Shown: positions 43,468 through 54,856 of the stretch, piece after piece
Position numbering within the stretch: the first letter of the stretch is position 1
Layout of the letters: each line of letters begins with the position of its first letter
From: Xiphydria camelus
Lineage: Eukaryota > Arthropoda > Insecta > Hymenoptera > Xiphydriidae
Length of the DNA: 64,000 nt
Direction: 5' to 3'
NCBI GenBank assembly: GCA_963678675.1
Contig: OY783199.1
Coordinates: 18,097,510 to 18,161,509 of the forward strand
Made by a program: the position numbers and the translations under genes
Notes under the pieces: model-generated
Databases searched by the model: none
Told to the model about the DNA's origin: nothing
Seen by the model: the letters and a program-made list of their open reading frames with translations, nothing else

Positions 43468-43781
43468 TACATAGACGTATGTTGAGGTTCACTCTGTATA
43501 TACGCTTCGCGGTTAACGAGTTTCGCGGTTGTCTTTCGTTGGGCGAAACCGGAGTCGCTAGTGTGTGTCGCGCCTATATGGCAGGCAACCGCGAAACCGA
43601 ATTACCTCGAGGTATGCAAAGCGTGTCACCTCGTATATATGGATATTTCAGTCTCGTTATCTAAATTGGAATGAGATTATAATACATCGATTAAAGACAC
43701 CTTTTTTTTCGCATAGACACCTCCGCTTCCTCGGTTTCTATATCCGATGATTGTCGAACCTAACGACGAAACTGTACCGTC

Positions 43782-43987
43782 CACTGAGAAAAATAAGGTA
43801 CGAATCCAAATAAATAATTTTCTAGACGCTATTCGTGTCGACGGTTTACTTCAGTAAAGTAATATTTGTTTCAATTAAAGAAAATTGACTAAGTCCAAGC
43901 AAACATTACTTGATTTAAATAAACTATCGACTTGAATAGTACCAAGAAAACCATTTACTTAGAGATTTGCTATTTATTTTTCTCAAA
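43782..43987. mobile_element. CACTGAGAAAAATAAGG MITE
   Basis: CACTGAGAAAAATAAGGTAC at the left and TATTTATTTTTCTCA at the right. Interior AAGTAATATTTGTTTCAATT and AAGCAAACATTACTTGATTT are partly inverted. Confidence 0.5.
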
Positions 43988-43994
43988 TGGACCC

Positions 43995-44270
43995 TCACTG
44001 AACGAACAGTTTATTTGTAGTTGATAAACGTATACTCGAACCTGCCAAAATAAATATTTCGTTACGATAAAAAAAAATGTATTAATCATTCGAATATTTA
44101 TTCAGTCCTCAGTTACCAGTAACAGTTAACGAGCATCTATTTATCTCGGTGAAATATTTATTTCGCCATACCCAAGCATACATTTATTTACAGTTAATAA
44201 ACGTATATTTGATCATGGCGAAAGAAATATTTCGTTAGATCAAACAAATACATTTTAATTGTTGGAGGGC
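43995..44270. mobile_element. CACGGAG-family MITE fragment
   Basis: GAACAGTTTATTTGTAGTTG at the start, with AAATAAATATTTCGTTACGA and GAAATATTTATTTCGCCATA inverted inside. The right end is lost. Confidence 0.5.
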
Positions 44271-46337
44271 TTATTTCATTCGAACATGAAAAGAGAGATA
44301 GTTAATGAGTATACGCTTATTAACTCGACGAAATACTTCTTTCCCGTAATCCGCGACTCCGCCCACGTGGAATATGAATTACTATATTTTTTTATTGACG
44401 GATATCGAATTACCTCCTTACCATATTTCATCCAATTCGATTCTGTAGTTTAATCGTGAAGAGGTAACAAACCTACGGACAAACTTACTTTCGTATTTAT
44501 AAAATATTATAAATAATAATATAATACCTATGGAAGTATGGAAATAGCGATGTGGATGAATAAACTGTTCTCCTAACGTATGTATCCGATATCGGCTTGC
44601 GATTTTATCAACACGAAGTAAAGAAATTTCGTTCGCGAGAAATACACCAGCGCTGAAAGGGTTGAACGTCGAAATCTCCCATCGACGTTCCCCCCCGTCC
44701 ATCGACGCGCGTAGTAATCACGACGATGACGTGCGCGCGAGAGAGACACATTGAGAGAAGAGACACGCGTATAGCAGCGAAGCTCGTCCGTCGCTTTATC
44801 GGATAGGATATACAGTTCGAGAAACCCTCGCGAACCCTCCCCTCTCAACTCCAACTTTTCACTCGACCCCGTCTCGAATCCCCCGATTTTCCTCCCTCCC
44901 CGAGAAACAGGTCTTTCCTTTTACGCGTGGAATCTTGGCCGTTGTTCGAGCGGAGGGAATTGACTCCGGGCGAGGAACGACGACGACGACGACGACGACG
45001 ACGTCGACGTCGAGACGAGACTCGGCACACAAACCCCTCCCTTCCTTCTGCCCCGCGGTGATACGCGAACGATCGACGTGAAAGGATCGAAATTCGAGTT
45101 CTCGCGCGCGCCTCGTCGAAAGCGTGGGAGGCGAGGAGAGGAAAAAGAGCAGTTTTTACGCGATCCGTCGTCGCGTTGGCACCGCGCGACCAGGCCCCGC
45201 GGACCGTCGTACGTCACGCGGAGGCAATAAAGAGGCGAGGCGCTCCGGAGAGAAGAATTTCATTTCCCTCTTTCCCGCGGCGCTCCTTCCCTTTCGAGAC
45301 TCTGCCCGCCGCCGTGAGGCACGACGGTAGGTACGGCTTCCATCTATTCCTCCGCGGGAGTGGTACGAGCAATTTCGAGCGCCAGTCAGTCCTCGCGAGC
45401 GCGCCGGGGCGCAGAAAACTTCGCTTTGAGCTCGAATCGGCAGTGATTCTTGCTCCTCGCGAGAGCGACTCCTTCGAATGCGCATTCTGATTGTCCGGAT
45501 AAGCGTGGGGATCTTCGTTTTCAACGATCGCGCCGTTTCAGTTGCTGAAGTACCTTGGGGTGGGCGATAAATGTGATGAAGAGTTCCCTGATATTTCCAC
45601 GATAAAATCTTCAGTTACGAGGATGAATGAATATTTCTCGGTCGAACAAAATTAATGAAAGGCATAAAATACGAATAGTCTCCGTCACGTTTGACGATTT
45701 CAATTTACGCATTTTCCATACGCTTATAAGTCTTCCAGATTTTTACTAAAACGCGCACTCGGAAAAATAACTCGGTGTAAATGAGAAAAACGCATTTGGT
45801 TAAATGAATTTAGTTACTTTATGTAAGTTGAACCAAACATTTAGTTATCCTAACTGTATAAAGGGCTTATTGGGAAAACGTGACAAGCCATACTCTGTTC
45901 AAAAATAAACAGTTTACGTTGTAGTAGTCCCTCTCTCATCTAACCGTCGCGTCGCGCCCACTTCCTACGTTGCGTCCTATAGCAAATTTCCCTGTAGTAC
46001 GCGCATCTTGGCTAGCTCCGATAAATTTCAAAGCCTTACAACCGTGACTCATGACCGATTTTTTGCAGGTAGGGTTATACCATCGTGTTTGCAATAAAAT
46101 TATCTTTATTTTCATATATAGTTTAATTGGTAAGCAGATCGGTGCAAATTGCTCATATCAGCTCACCTGTTTATATAGTTTTAAGGGTAGTCTTGAGCAT
46201 ATTTTATTAGCCTACCCATACGCGATATGTTCATTGACGTATTATGTTTGATAAAAAATACTTTTCATCCGGTAAGCAGATCGGTGAAGAACGTCTCTAG
46301 TTCGGATCTTAGACTATTAATTTCTCCCGTGTATTTA
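44271..46337. other. No gene recognised; CpG-rich 44,640-45,540
   Basis: A (CGA)n tract of about 26 bp at 44978-45003 gives the poly-arginine minus frame; other frames here are also long and motif-free. 45757-45860 is a TTAACC MITE fragment, and 45857-45930 is one end of the GAAGGGCTTATTGG element. 46040-46260 is AT-rich without a supported exon. Confidence 0.35.
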
Positions 46338-46492
46338 AGCTGGAAAACAACATTTAAAAATATAGCTACGTCATCGCGCGTACTTTATATCTATCTTTCT
46401 CGCACTCGCCACTCAGCATAACTGCGTATCTCTGGCGTTTCGACGACGTCACGATGTTCTAGAGAGAAACGCATTTATAACTCAGCGGATTA
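46338..46492 (+). repeat. Interspersed repeat shared with 12708-12850
   Basis: Starts GTATTTAAGCTGGAAAACAA and runs through TTTCTCGCACTCGCCACTCA to TTATAACTCAGCGG. Function unknown. Confidence 0.5.
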
Positions 46493-48010
46493 CGAATTGA
46501 GATTAAAAATATGAATGTTTTTTATTGAAAGATCGAACCGACGAACGCTCCTTCCGGCGTACGAAACGGTACGACCGTTCGCGCGGTGCGTGCGCGTAAG
46601 CGGATCCGCGCTTTCACTCTCGTTTTCACTCTCGCGAACCGAAAGCAAATGCGTCGAAAGCGAACGTCTACCTGCGTGAAAATCGAGAGGGCCGCGCACG
46701 CAGAGTAGAGCGCCCGACGAGTAGAGCGGACATCGATCGCCGTTCCATACAATATCTCTCGATCGACGGACGTACCCCGCCTCCGATCGCGAGGGCGGAA
46801 TGGGCGAGGAACGAGTCGTATTATACAGGCAAATTAGCGGATATCGCCTCGATTTTGCGCGATCCGTCCGCCGCCGGTCGGCCCCCACCTAGCCGCGCTG
46901 GAATTCCTCGCCCGCCGCGCGGAATCTCTTATCCGTGAGCAATTTCATTTGGGGGACTCGCGCTGCGATATAATTCCGAGCTTAACCGCCGCGCGAGATA
47001 GTTCGTCGTCGTATACTTGGTCCAACTTCCCCGAGGGATTCGACGAGAGGTTGAACGCGAAGGGCGAGCCGGAATATTTATCGGATTCGGTCTCTCGTTT
47101 GTCTACCGCACGACGATGTGATTCGTCACGCTCGATATCTCCCCCTAATCGCCGCGCGTACGCCGAGATGTTTACAAGCGCGACGGGCGTCTGGTCGTTC
47201 TTTGCTTTGCTGGTTTTTATGCCGATCGAGAAATACGTTTAAAGCGGATTTCGCTTCGTGCATTTGGCGACAATGATTCTGGTCGATCTGCTTTGGTTGA
47301 CGAAACTTTATTGGAGTCGAACGTAGTTGAACGTCACGAGCGGATCTTCTTGTTTTATCGCCATGAGGGACCAGTCAGATTTAGTTTTCACGGTAAAACA
47401 ATCAAATTCGATCGAGCCTTTGTGTTACGGATGACTGATAAAGTTCCGTCGTCCAAGGCGAGTCGATCAGAATTGATGTCGCTGGATGTGCATTCGGTAA
47501 CTATGAAATAGTTTTTTTTTAATTTTTTTTGGAAATACATGATTTATATTAAAAATAAATTTATTTATTATTAAGAACCCTTTATTTTTAAGTTCTTTTT
47601 ATAGTATAAATAAAATGTTAAATAACGGCTGTCGCCGAATGTAAATTCGGTAGGTACCTAGCTATGATATAAATTATTTAACTTTATTTTTTAGAAATGT
47701 GATTTATATCATTAATCAATTTATTTACTATTAAAAATTCTTTATTTTTAAGTTTTTTAAAAATACAATTTTAAATAAACGTTGAAATTAAATTTACGGT
47801 TCCAACAATTTTTATAATTACTTTAAAAACTTATTTCATATTTAGGGAAAAGTTGGTATATGATACTATAAATTTCTCTTTTATATTTTAACATTAGATT
47901 TGTTCTTTTTGTCTACGCGAAATACACTAGATTTTCTACGGTATAGTATATTGATAATTGGCAAAAATGAGCCAAAAGTGTAGAATACCTCATCAATTCT
48001 TACTTCTTAA
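46493..48010. other. No gene recognised
   Basis: 46520-47240 is CpG-rich with overlapping frames of about 100-130 codons on both strands. The rest is AT-rich with short frames. A weak donor after ATTTTCACGCAG (46,668, minus) was considered for the PTB gene but is unsupported. Confidence 0.3.
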
Positions 48011-48240
48011 CACTTTATCGACCGGTAGCCTATTAATCGGCTTTTTGACGCCGACGCATAAAGTGACAGTTTCGTGAATAGAAGATTGTAAAACTAATTG
48101 TACAAAACAAGGTGACGATGTACCTAATCCTGGACCCGCAAGGAGAACACCCAAAATAAACCATGCCGGAAGACAGACGAATTTCGAAAAAAAAAATAAA
48201 CTTGCGCCGGCGCCAGGGAGGATCTGCGGCCGATAAAGTG
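48011..48240. mobile_element. TTAA-flanked CACTTTATCG piggyBac-like MITE, 230 bp
   Basis: TTAA at 48007-48010 and 48241-48244. Ends CACTTTATCGACCGGTAG and CTGCGGCCGATAAAGTG are inverse with two or three mismatches. An exact TTAA duplication with CAC/CCC-type ends is characteristic of piggyBac. Confidence 0.7.
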
Positions 48241-48302
48241 TTAAGAGATGTAAGAATTATGTAGTGAAAAACTTTACACTTTCTGACAGCTACTATACCA
48301 CG

Positions 48303-48511
48303 TGAGGCTAGACTTACTCGCCAGGAAAGAAGCTCGAATCATCATTATCTCATTATCAATAAATTTTCAGCCTATATCGATATAAGACTTTACTGTAGAT
48401 CGAAACATAATCTTCAAAAAAGTATTATACAAATATGAGCCAAAAGCTCATAGGTAATGAGATAATAGTGATTCGAATTTCTTTCCTGGCAAGTATTTAA
48501 GTTTAACCGCG
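48303..48511. mobile_element. CTCGCCAGGAAAGAAACTT MITE, copy 5
   Basis: TGAGGCTAGACTTACTCGCC at the left. The mirror CTTTCCTGGCAAGTATTTAA is slightly expanded at the right. Confidence 0.6.
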
Positions 48512-49336
48512 TATGGTAGAAATACCATACCATGAAAAGCTGAGTGCACTCAGCGTAGATCAGCGGAACAAACCTACTGCCTCGTTCGCCGTTCGTGCTC
48601 AGATGTAACCCAGATTTGCAATTCGAAGCGGCGGAGAAGTTATCGCGAAATGCATCAAATTTCTTCCGCAACCGCCCGCCGAAATAACGCGCACATCCAC
48701 GCAGCTGGATCGAATTCTTTATCCCGCGTGTACCACGTATACTACGTATCGCGTGGAGACGGCTGTCGCGTCGCTCTATACGCGGCGCGTGCGCGTGTAC
48801 AACGCATACGGGAGAGCGTCGTACAATATCCGTGGGGCAATGGGAGTCCGACGCAAACTCGGTCTTTTTCTACTCGCCGACGAGCGTTCGCCACTGGCCT
48901 CTTGTGAAAAACTATGAAATTAAATCGGTGCATGTGCATACTTGACCACTGCTGTGGCCCACGTTATTTCGCAGTGGCCAGTGGCGATCGCACGCGTTCG
49001 CCACTAAAAGTGGCCTCGTCTGCATCGGGTCTAATACGCCTTGCGGGCTTCGATGGCGTCGGCGTTGCGAGGAGTCACCGTCGGCACTGTGTACCTCGCG
49101 AACGTACGCCAACCGCCTCGAGTGCGGGCCTATATGCGCTCGAATTCTCCGTAACGTTCCATTTCCCGGCGAATGACGTTCGGGAGAATTGGCTGGGCGA
49201 GTGCGCGATGTCTCGCGGCAAATTCGTGCCAGGTCAATGGCTTTGAAAGAGATTAGACTCTCTTGCGATAATTTCCATTCGCTGTGGGATCTTTTCTTAA
49301 CCCTTAGAGATGCATGCGTGAAAAATTTCACTTCTG
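48512..49336. other. No gene recognised
   Basis: CpG-rich with short repeats of CGTTCGCCACT and AGTGGCC around 48,885-49,020. The 139-codon minus frame (48912-49331) has no motif. Confidence 0.35.
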
Positions 49337-49594
49337 CACTGAGAAAAATAATTAGGTTAAAATGACAAAACGCATCTGGTCAAACGCGTTTAGTTATTTT
49401 AACCAAAATACTGGTCGGTTGAACCAAATGTTTAGTTTCTAATCAAATTTTGATTTATTCCAATCAAACGTTTAATTATTTTAACCGAAAAATGGACAGT
49501 TTAACCAAGCAGATGGAAGATTCACATTTCACCAAATAGTTTGGTCATCGTATTCAGGATTCTGGTTAAACTGATAAAGTTTTTTTTCTCAGTG
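49337..49594. mobile_element. CACTGAGAAAAATAATTAGG (TTAACC) MITE
   Basis: CACTGAGAAAAATAATTAGG and AAAGTTTTTTTTCTCAGTG ends. Interior TGACAAAACGCATCTGGTCA and TTAGTTATTTTAACC are in inverse orientation to 9346-9524. Confidence 0.65.
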
Positions 49595-52500
49595 TGTGCA
49601 TAAGTCTCCCAGACCTGAATACAAATTGTAATATAAATCATATTTTGGTTATAAAGTGTAAGGTTTTTTAGCGAGGAAAGTAATGTTAGATATTATATAT
49701 ACTTTTTCATTGTGCAGTAAACATATTTATCATCGGACAATTAAAATAAACGTAAATCAATCAACCATCAATTACAAGTTCTCAGTCAGAAATTTACGAT
49801 CGGTTGATGTCGAAACGCGACGTTGCATTCACGTCGGTCGACGTCGATGAACGATCCATTTCCGATTGGGTTATAGCATTTCTTTTTACTGCTGAATTCC
49901 GTAAATCCGATCTAATATATGTCCAAGAGATAATATGTAACATTTTTTCCCCCAAGCTGCACCGAGTGTATCTACATCCTTTGTCATATTTTTTACATCA
50001 ACAAAAGATGGAAATACTCTCGGTGCAGTTAGTAAAGCCTAGAGAAAAAACGCTATAATACAAAGAAAAAAAGATCCTCTCGAACGAATAATAACGACGA
50101 CGGTACAAGACCGATACGCCTTGATAGGAAGTACGCATACGCACGTACGATACTGCTGGAAAATGACGTAGTTCACAGCCCTCCGGTATAATTATACGCG
50201 CCTAAATTTAGACGACCACCGGTGTCCAATCCCATAACTTTCGAGCGACACGTACCGTGGTAACCCCGTGCAGCGTTCGCCGAAGATCGTACATATACGG
50301 CATACCCCGTTCGGAACAATGTGTTCGGGGCCGAACTATAATTTGGTCCCCCCCACCCAGGAATATTATTACATACTTGTTATCGCATCGATCAACGCGA
50401 CGTAAAACAATCGCAATAAACGTAATTGGGCTTACGATTAGCTCTATCGATTGCTCAGCACGTTTTTACAAAAAAATGTAAATTCGCACGAGTCGTATAC
50501 TGAAAGACATTTATAGGTCGCACAGCAACAAGTATAGCTATGATAGCTATAGGGCGATTGGGTAACTGCACAAAACAGATAGAGTGCCATCTGTGGCACG
50601 CACCAAGCATTAAGCAGATGCCCGTGGTATAAGCGCTGTTTACACGTTATTTTGGATAATAATTGAAGTGTTTCACCTATGAGATTTAATCAACATGGCC
50701 TCAATTATAATAGAATGTGGATTTCAAAGCATTCAAATAAATTCTTTCCGTGGAAAATCGTTATCAAAAGGTAAATACAAGCAGCGCCACCAAGCTGGGT
50801 TTCTTGGTGAAACTTGGATGTACATTCTCTATATGTACACGTGTAACACAAACAAAAGCTACGTTTGTGGAAGTACGCTAGAGCCCTTAACTAAACAGTA
50901 TAGGTATTATAGCAATACCAAATAGTAAAAAGAGCAATACGTATTGCTGAAATCACTATATGTATAGTTGATATAACTATACGTATAACTGAAACAGAAA
51001 TACACACGTATCGCGTTAAGGTTAACTAGAACTTATTCTCATATATTAATAAACTACTAGCATTACTACTAACTACTTGTGACTAAGCATTACTACAAAC
51101 TAATTGTGAAATTCAAAAATATTGGGAATTTACGATACATATTATGATTTTAGAATATCTTATTGTAACTACAATATTCATTGTGATTTTCCTATATTTA
51201 CATTCCTTATGGAATGTGTTTTCGCATCAAACTGTTAGTAGTTTTACCATACTTTTGTGTTCATTAAAATCTTCCAACACAATTTGTGAACTCAAAACAG
51301 AAATTTTTAACACTGTTAAAAGGAATTGTAAAATTGCTATACATTTTCTATACAAAAATATTATAAAATTGCAAGTCTAGTGCAGTAATGTAAATCGATA
51401 GGAATTGCTTGTTATTTTCGAAAAGAGTTTTGAATTTTAGTTTTTGCTGGAAAGATTTTTCAATTTTGGTACAATTTAAGTGGTTTTATGGTAAATTTAA
51501 ATCAAATCTGTAGTAAATTTAATTGTTTCGATCGTGTGTAGTAATTTTAATGAATAAACTTGTATGATAAAAACTTCATAAAAGTAACATTAAATTTATT
51601 TCAAAAACTTTCCACCAGTACCTATACGATCCTCGTCGACCAATGTTTTTCATTGCGAAGCCGCAAGTGACAGCGAACAAGTCCAAAAAGCACACCGAGA
51701 AGGAAACCATTTCTCTCGCGAGTGATTTTCTAATTTTCTCCGTAGGACGGAGAAAGGTGGTCTCCCGGAGTGAAGGAGGAGTTTACTTTGAACGCAATAC
51801 GAGACGTTTCATTACGACTACACAAAGTGGCGCCCCGCTCGTTCGATACGCCACGGCAACGTTCGACATCCATTAACTCGCGTGGTAAAAATGCCAAATA
51901 TGTAAATGACGTGCAAGCACGACCGTCGGAAAAATAATTTGCATACGCAAATGCGTTAAAGCGTACAAATGACATGGCACTTTGACGGTGCCTCGACGGA
52001 CGGTACTGGAGGGACGTGAGGAAGGAAATGAGAGAGCTCTCGTCTATAAATACGAGTTGCAGGGTCGTTTATAACGCATAAAGAGTATACCAACACACGC
52101 GTGCCTCGTTATATCTCGCGAGCCCGCGCCAATAAAACCCCGATGAGGCAACGCGCGCTGTATAGTATTCGTCACGTCCGAAGAACGCGTACCTATACGG
52201 CCCTGCGAACAGCCGGGAGTTCGGTGGGTCGCGAGAAGAAAGCATCCGTTGCTATGAAGGGGTTTCCCCCGTTACGCGATTTTACTCGAAACGCGCGATC
52301 CGTCCATCCGAACAATTTGAGAAAACAAAGAATAACAAAACTCCCGACGAACTGCATTCCCAGATAGACACCCGGCAGTATATTGTCTGCATTATGACAT
52401 TGCAGACTGAGAAATAGTAGCAGAATTATGCAGATGCGTTCGCGTATATGATATACATTTCGCTAGAAGTTATAGACAGCACGGAATGCTTTGAAAATTG

Positions 52501-52699
52501 ACCAATATGCGTAAAATTGCAGTTATTGGCGCATTATGCTTGCATTACTACGTAATTGAATGTCAAAAGTATGCTGTTTATTATTTGAGTTTATGTTTTC
52601 TACAATTTAGCAACACAGTCGTATTATAAAAACGTCAGCATTTTATACTCTGACACCTTAATACGGGAATAAAACGTCTAAATACTATTTTCAGCATTG
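49595..52699. other. AT-rich intergenic or intronic DNA, no gene recognised
   Basis: Open frames are all under 90 codons. Small palindromes such as ATGTATAGTTGATATAACTA at 50960 are seen. 51880-52350 is slightly CpG-rich. I see no exon, repeat family or RNA gene that I can support. Confidence 0.35.
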
Positions 52700-54130
52700 T
52701 GTTGTCTATCCGCGTTACCTTAACTGCGGTGAATCTCCTCGAGAAAGATTCTGCCATAATAAGTAGGCATCACTTCCCCACAGATCGTTCCTCGTTTCCG
52801 GTCGAACGTCGGTTGGCGGCTATCGAAACACTCGTTCAAACGTCACGACGCGGTGAGCACTTCGCGATCCGCGCCTTCTTCCTTTTCCGTTGGGATCGAC
52901 GCACCGGCGAGTGCTTCGCGTTCCCCATTAAAACACCGCAGTCGCCTCGAACGACGTTCGGTGATACGATTCATGCTAAGACCTCGACTGTTTCGCACCC
53001 GACGGACGCGCACGGTGAACCACGCGCGATTTTCGCCGTGAAAAGGCGGACGGATGCGGAACGCGAGCGGAGAAAAAATGGACGACGATCTCCTTCGATT
53101 TCGAGGCGAACGACTCGTTCTAATTTCACTTCTTCACGGCGAATCGAGAGTCCCTGTCGTCATCGCGCGCGTCGATGACAAAATCACGATCGCGCTCCCC
53201 CCGGCGACACGCCGAATCAGCGGGAAGCAACAGGTGGCATCGCTATTGAAGGCGCGGGATGGTTTCACTATCGATCACCCGCGTGCGCGCGCGAAGTATC
53301 TCGACCGAGTATCTCCACCGTCACTCCTGATGGACGAACGGAAAAAAACTGTCACCAGCTTGCACCATCTTCCTCCGACACGCCGGCAATGGAGGAACGC
53401 TCCCCGTCGAACCGCTCTCGTGCCGCGACGCGGGCCTCCACGGGCCGAACTGCGACTCGTGCCGTTGCTGCAACGCACCGGACGAGGGCGGACGGCATCG
53501 AACGCGATCACGTGCGCGCGTACGCGAGAAACTCCTTCGACGAAGGCGAAAAGTCACTACCGTACCGATCGGACGACGCGGAGGAGCGTAACGGGGGCGC
53601 CATTAAGAGACCGGCGTACGAGAATCGCCAAGGGCCAATGGCACCGGATGAATGCAGAGAGAAAGAGAGAGAGAGTGCGCGCAAGCGAGCGAGTTCAGCA
53701 TGAGCCGGTCCCTGGCACCTTGGACGACACTGCCTCCCCCCCACCCTTCCGTACCGGCTCTCCCGCATGTTCGGCACGGCGCGTTGCTCTTACTTTGGTG
53801 CGGTCTGGATTCCGGGGAGTCGGTGCGCGCCGGTTGCGCGGTGGCCGATGCCACGGAGTCCTTCGGTTCGGTTGCAGCTGCGAACCGGTTATGTACTTTC
53901 ATCCGGCAGCTTTGCCACCGCGATACGTAAGAGCGGGCGCGACTCCGAGATACGTCTCTGCTCGATAACTGTCCGCTTCGACCCCTGCGGGCCGCAGTGC
54001 GGAGAATTATCGAGAGTCTACTGTATATAACAGGGGACGAAGGGAGGATGAAGTTTGTCGCGCTATGAGCGGACGAGGAATACCGCGAAGGTCCGAGAAC
54101 GCGCAGCGGGAGGTGTCGGCCTTTTCGCAC
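52700..54130. other. CpG island with a 304-codon stop-free frame
   Basis: The plus frame 53054-53968 is open for 304 codons, but minus 53603-54130 (175 codons) and two other frames are long too. The peptide is R/T/A-rich with shifting composition and no domain. GAGAGA runs lie at 53655-53675. The likeliest reading is a CpG-rich promoter region, perhaps for the minus-strand PTB gene, whose start should lie between 42.5 and 54.8 kb. Confidence 0.35.
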
Positions 54131-54357
54131 GATTATTGAGACGATATTTTTTGCTCCGATATTGCGTAGACGTGTAAGCGGATAAAAGTCATCAATTTAT
54201 TATAATAAAGAAAGCGAGGGAGGAAGATCTGCCTGAGAGATAAGAGGCTGGAATTAACGCACGTACGAAGACGCGTTTTATCTGCAGAGAAACGGCGTAA
54301 CGAGGGAAAGACGCATATATTTTGAATTGCGTACACGCGACTTTCATAGGTAGATGT

Positions 54358-54549
54358 ATACCAGGAAAGAAACTTCAATCACTATTATCTCGTTACCTAT
54401 GAGTTTTTGACTCATATTTGTAGAATACTTTTTTGGAGATTACGTTTTCATCTATAATAAAGTGTTATATCGATATAGGCAAAAAATCCATAAATAATAA
54501 GATAATAGTAATTGAAGTTTCCTTCCCAGCGAGCAAGTTTAGCTTCACA
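54358..54549. mobile_element. CTCGCCAGGAAAGAAACTT MITE, copy 6
   Basis: The left end is truncated to ACCAGGAAAGAAACTTCAAT. The right arm is GAAGTTTCCTTCCCAGCGAG followed by CAAGTTTAGCTTCA. Lies about 300 bp upstream of the PIG-K start codon. Confidence 0.6.
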
Positions 54550-54856
54550 TAGTATACATATTATACATGAATATGTACACGTACTATAGAGAAATTTTTC
54601 GTGACACTACTTCCAGCCGACAGCAGCAAATCAGATAGCATCGCCATCGGTCGGACGAACGCGCAAGGAAAAGTGGAAGCGTTTTGAATGATAACGGTGC
54701 GCGTCCTCGACTTCCGTCGATAATAAAAACAACCATGAGCTCATAGGTTAGGACACATGATGACACACTCGGTGCGCGTTATAATAAATAAACAAATGTA
54801 CCCAGAAGCGCTAAACGTGATTTTTTCGTGAAGAAAAAATAACGAGAAAGAGAACC

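Noticed and set aside
46140..46752. Upstream exon of the PTB gene (donors after LYKQ at 46,162 and IFTQ at 46,668)
   Set aside because: Phase fits, but one donor is GTAGAC and the other follows AT-rich non-coding sequence with a nearby in-frame stop; neither has a convincing acceptor or conserved residues.
53054..53968. 304-codon plus open frame as a protein gene
   Set aside because: CpG-rich stop-poor DNA with long antisense frames; no motif and changing composition along its length.
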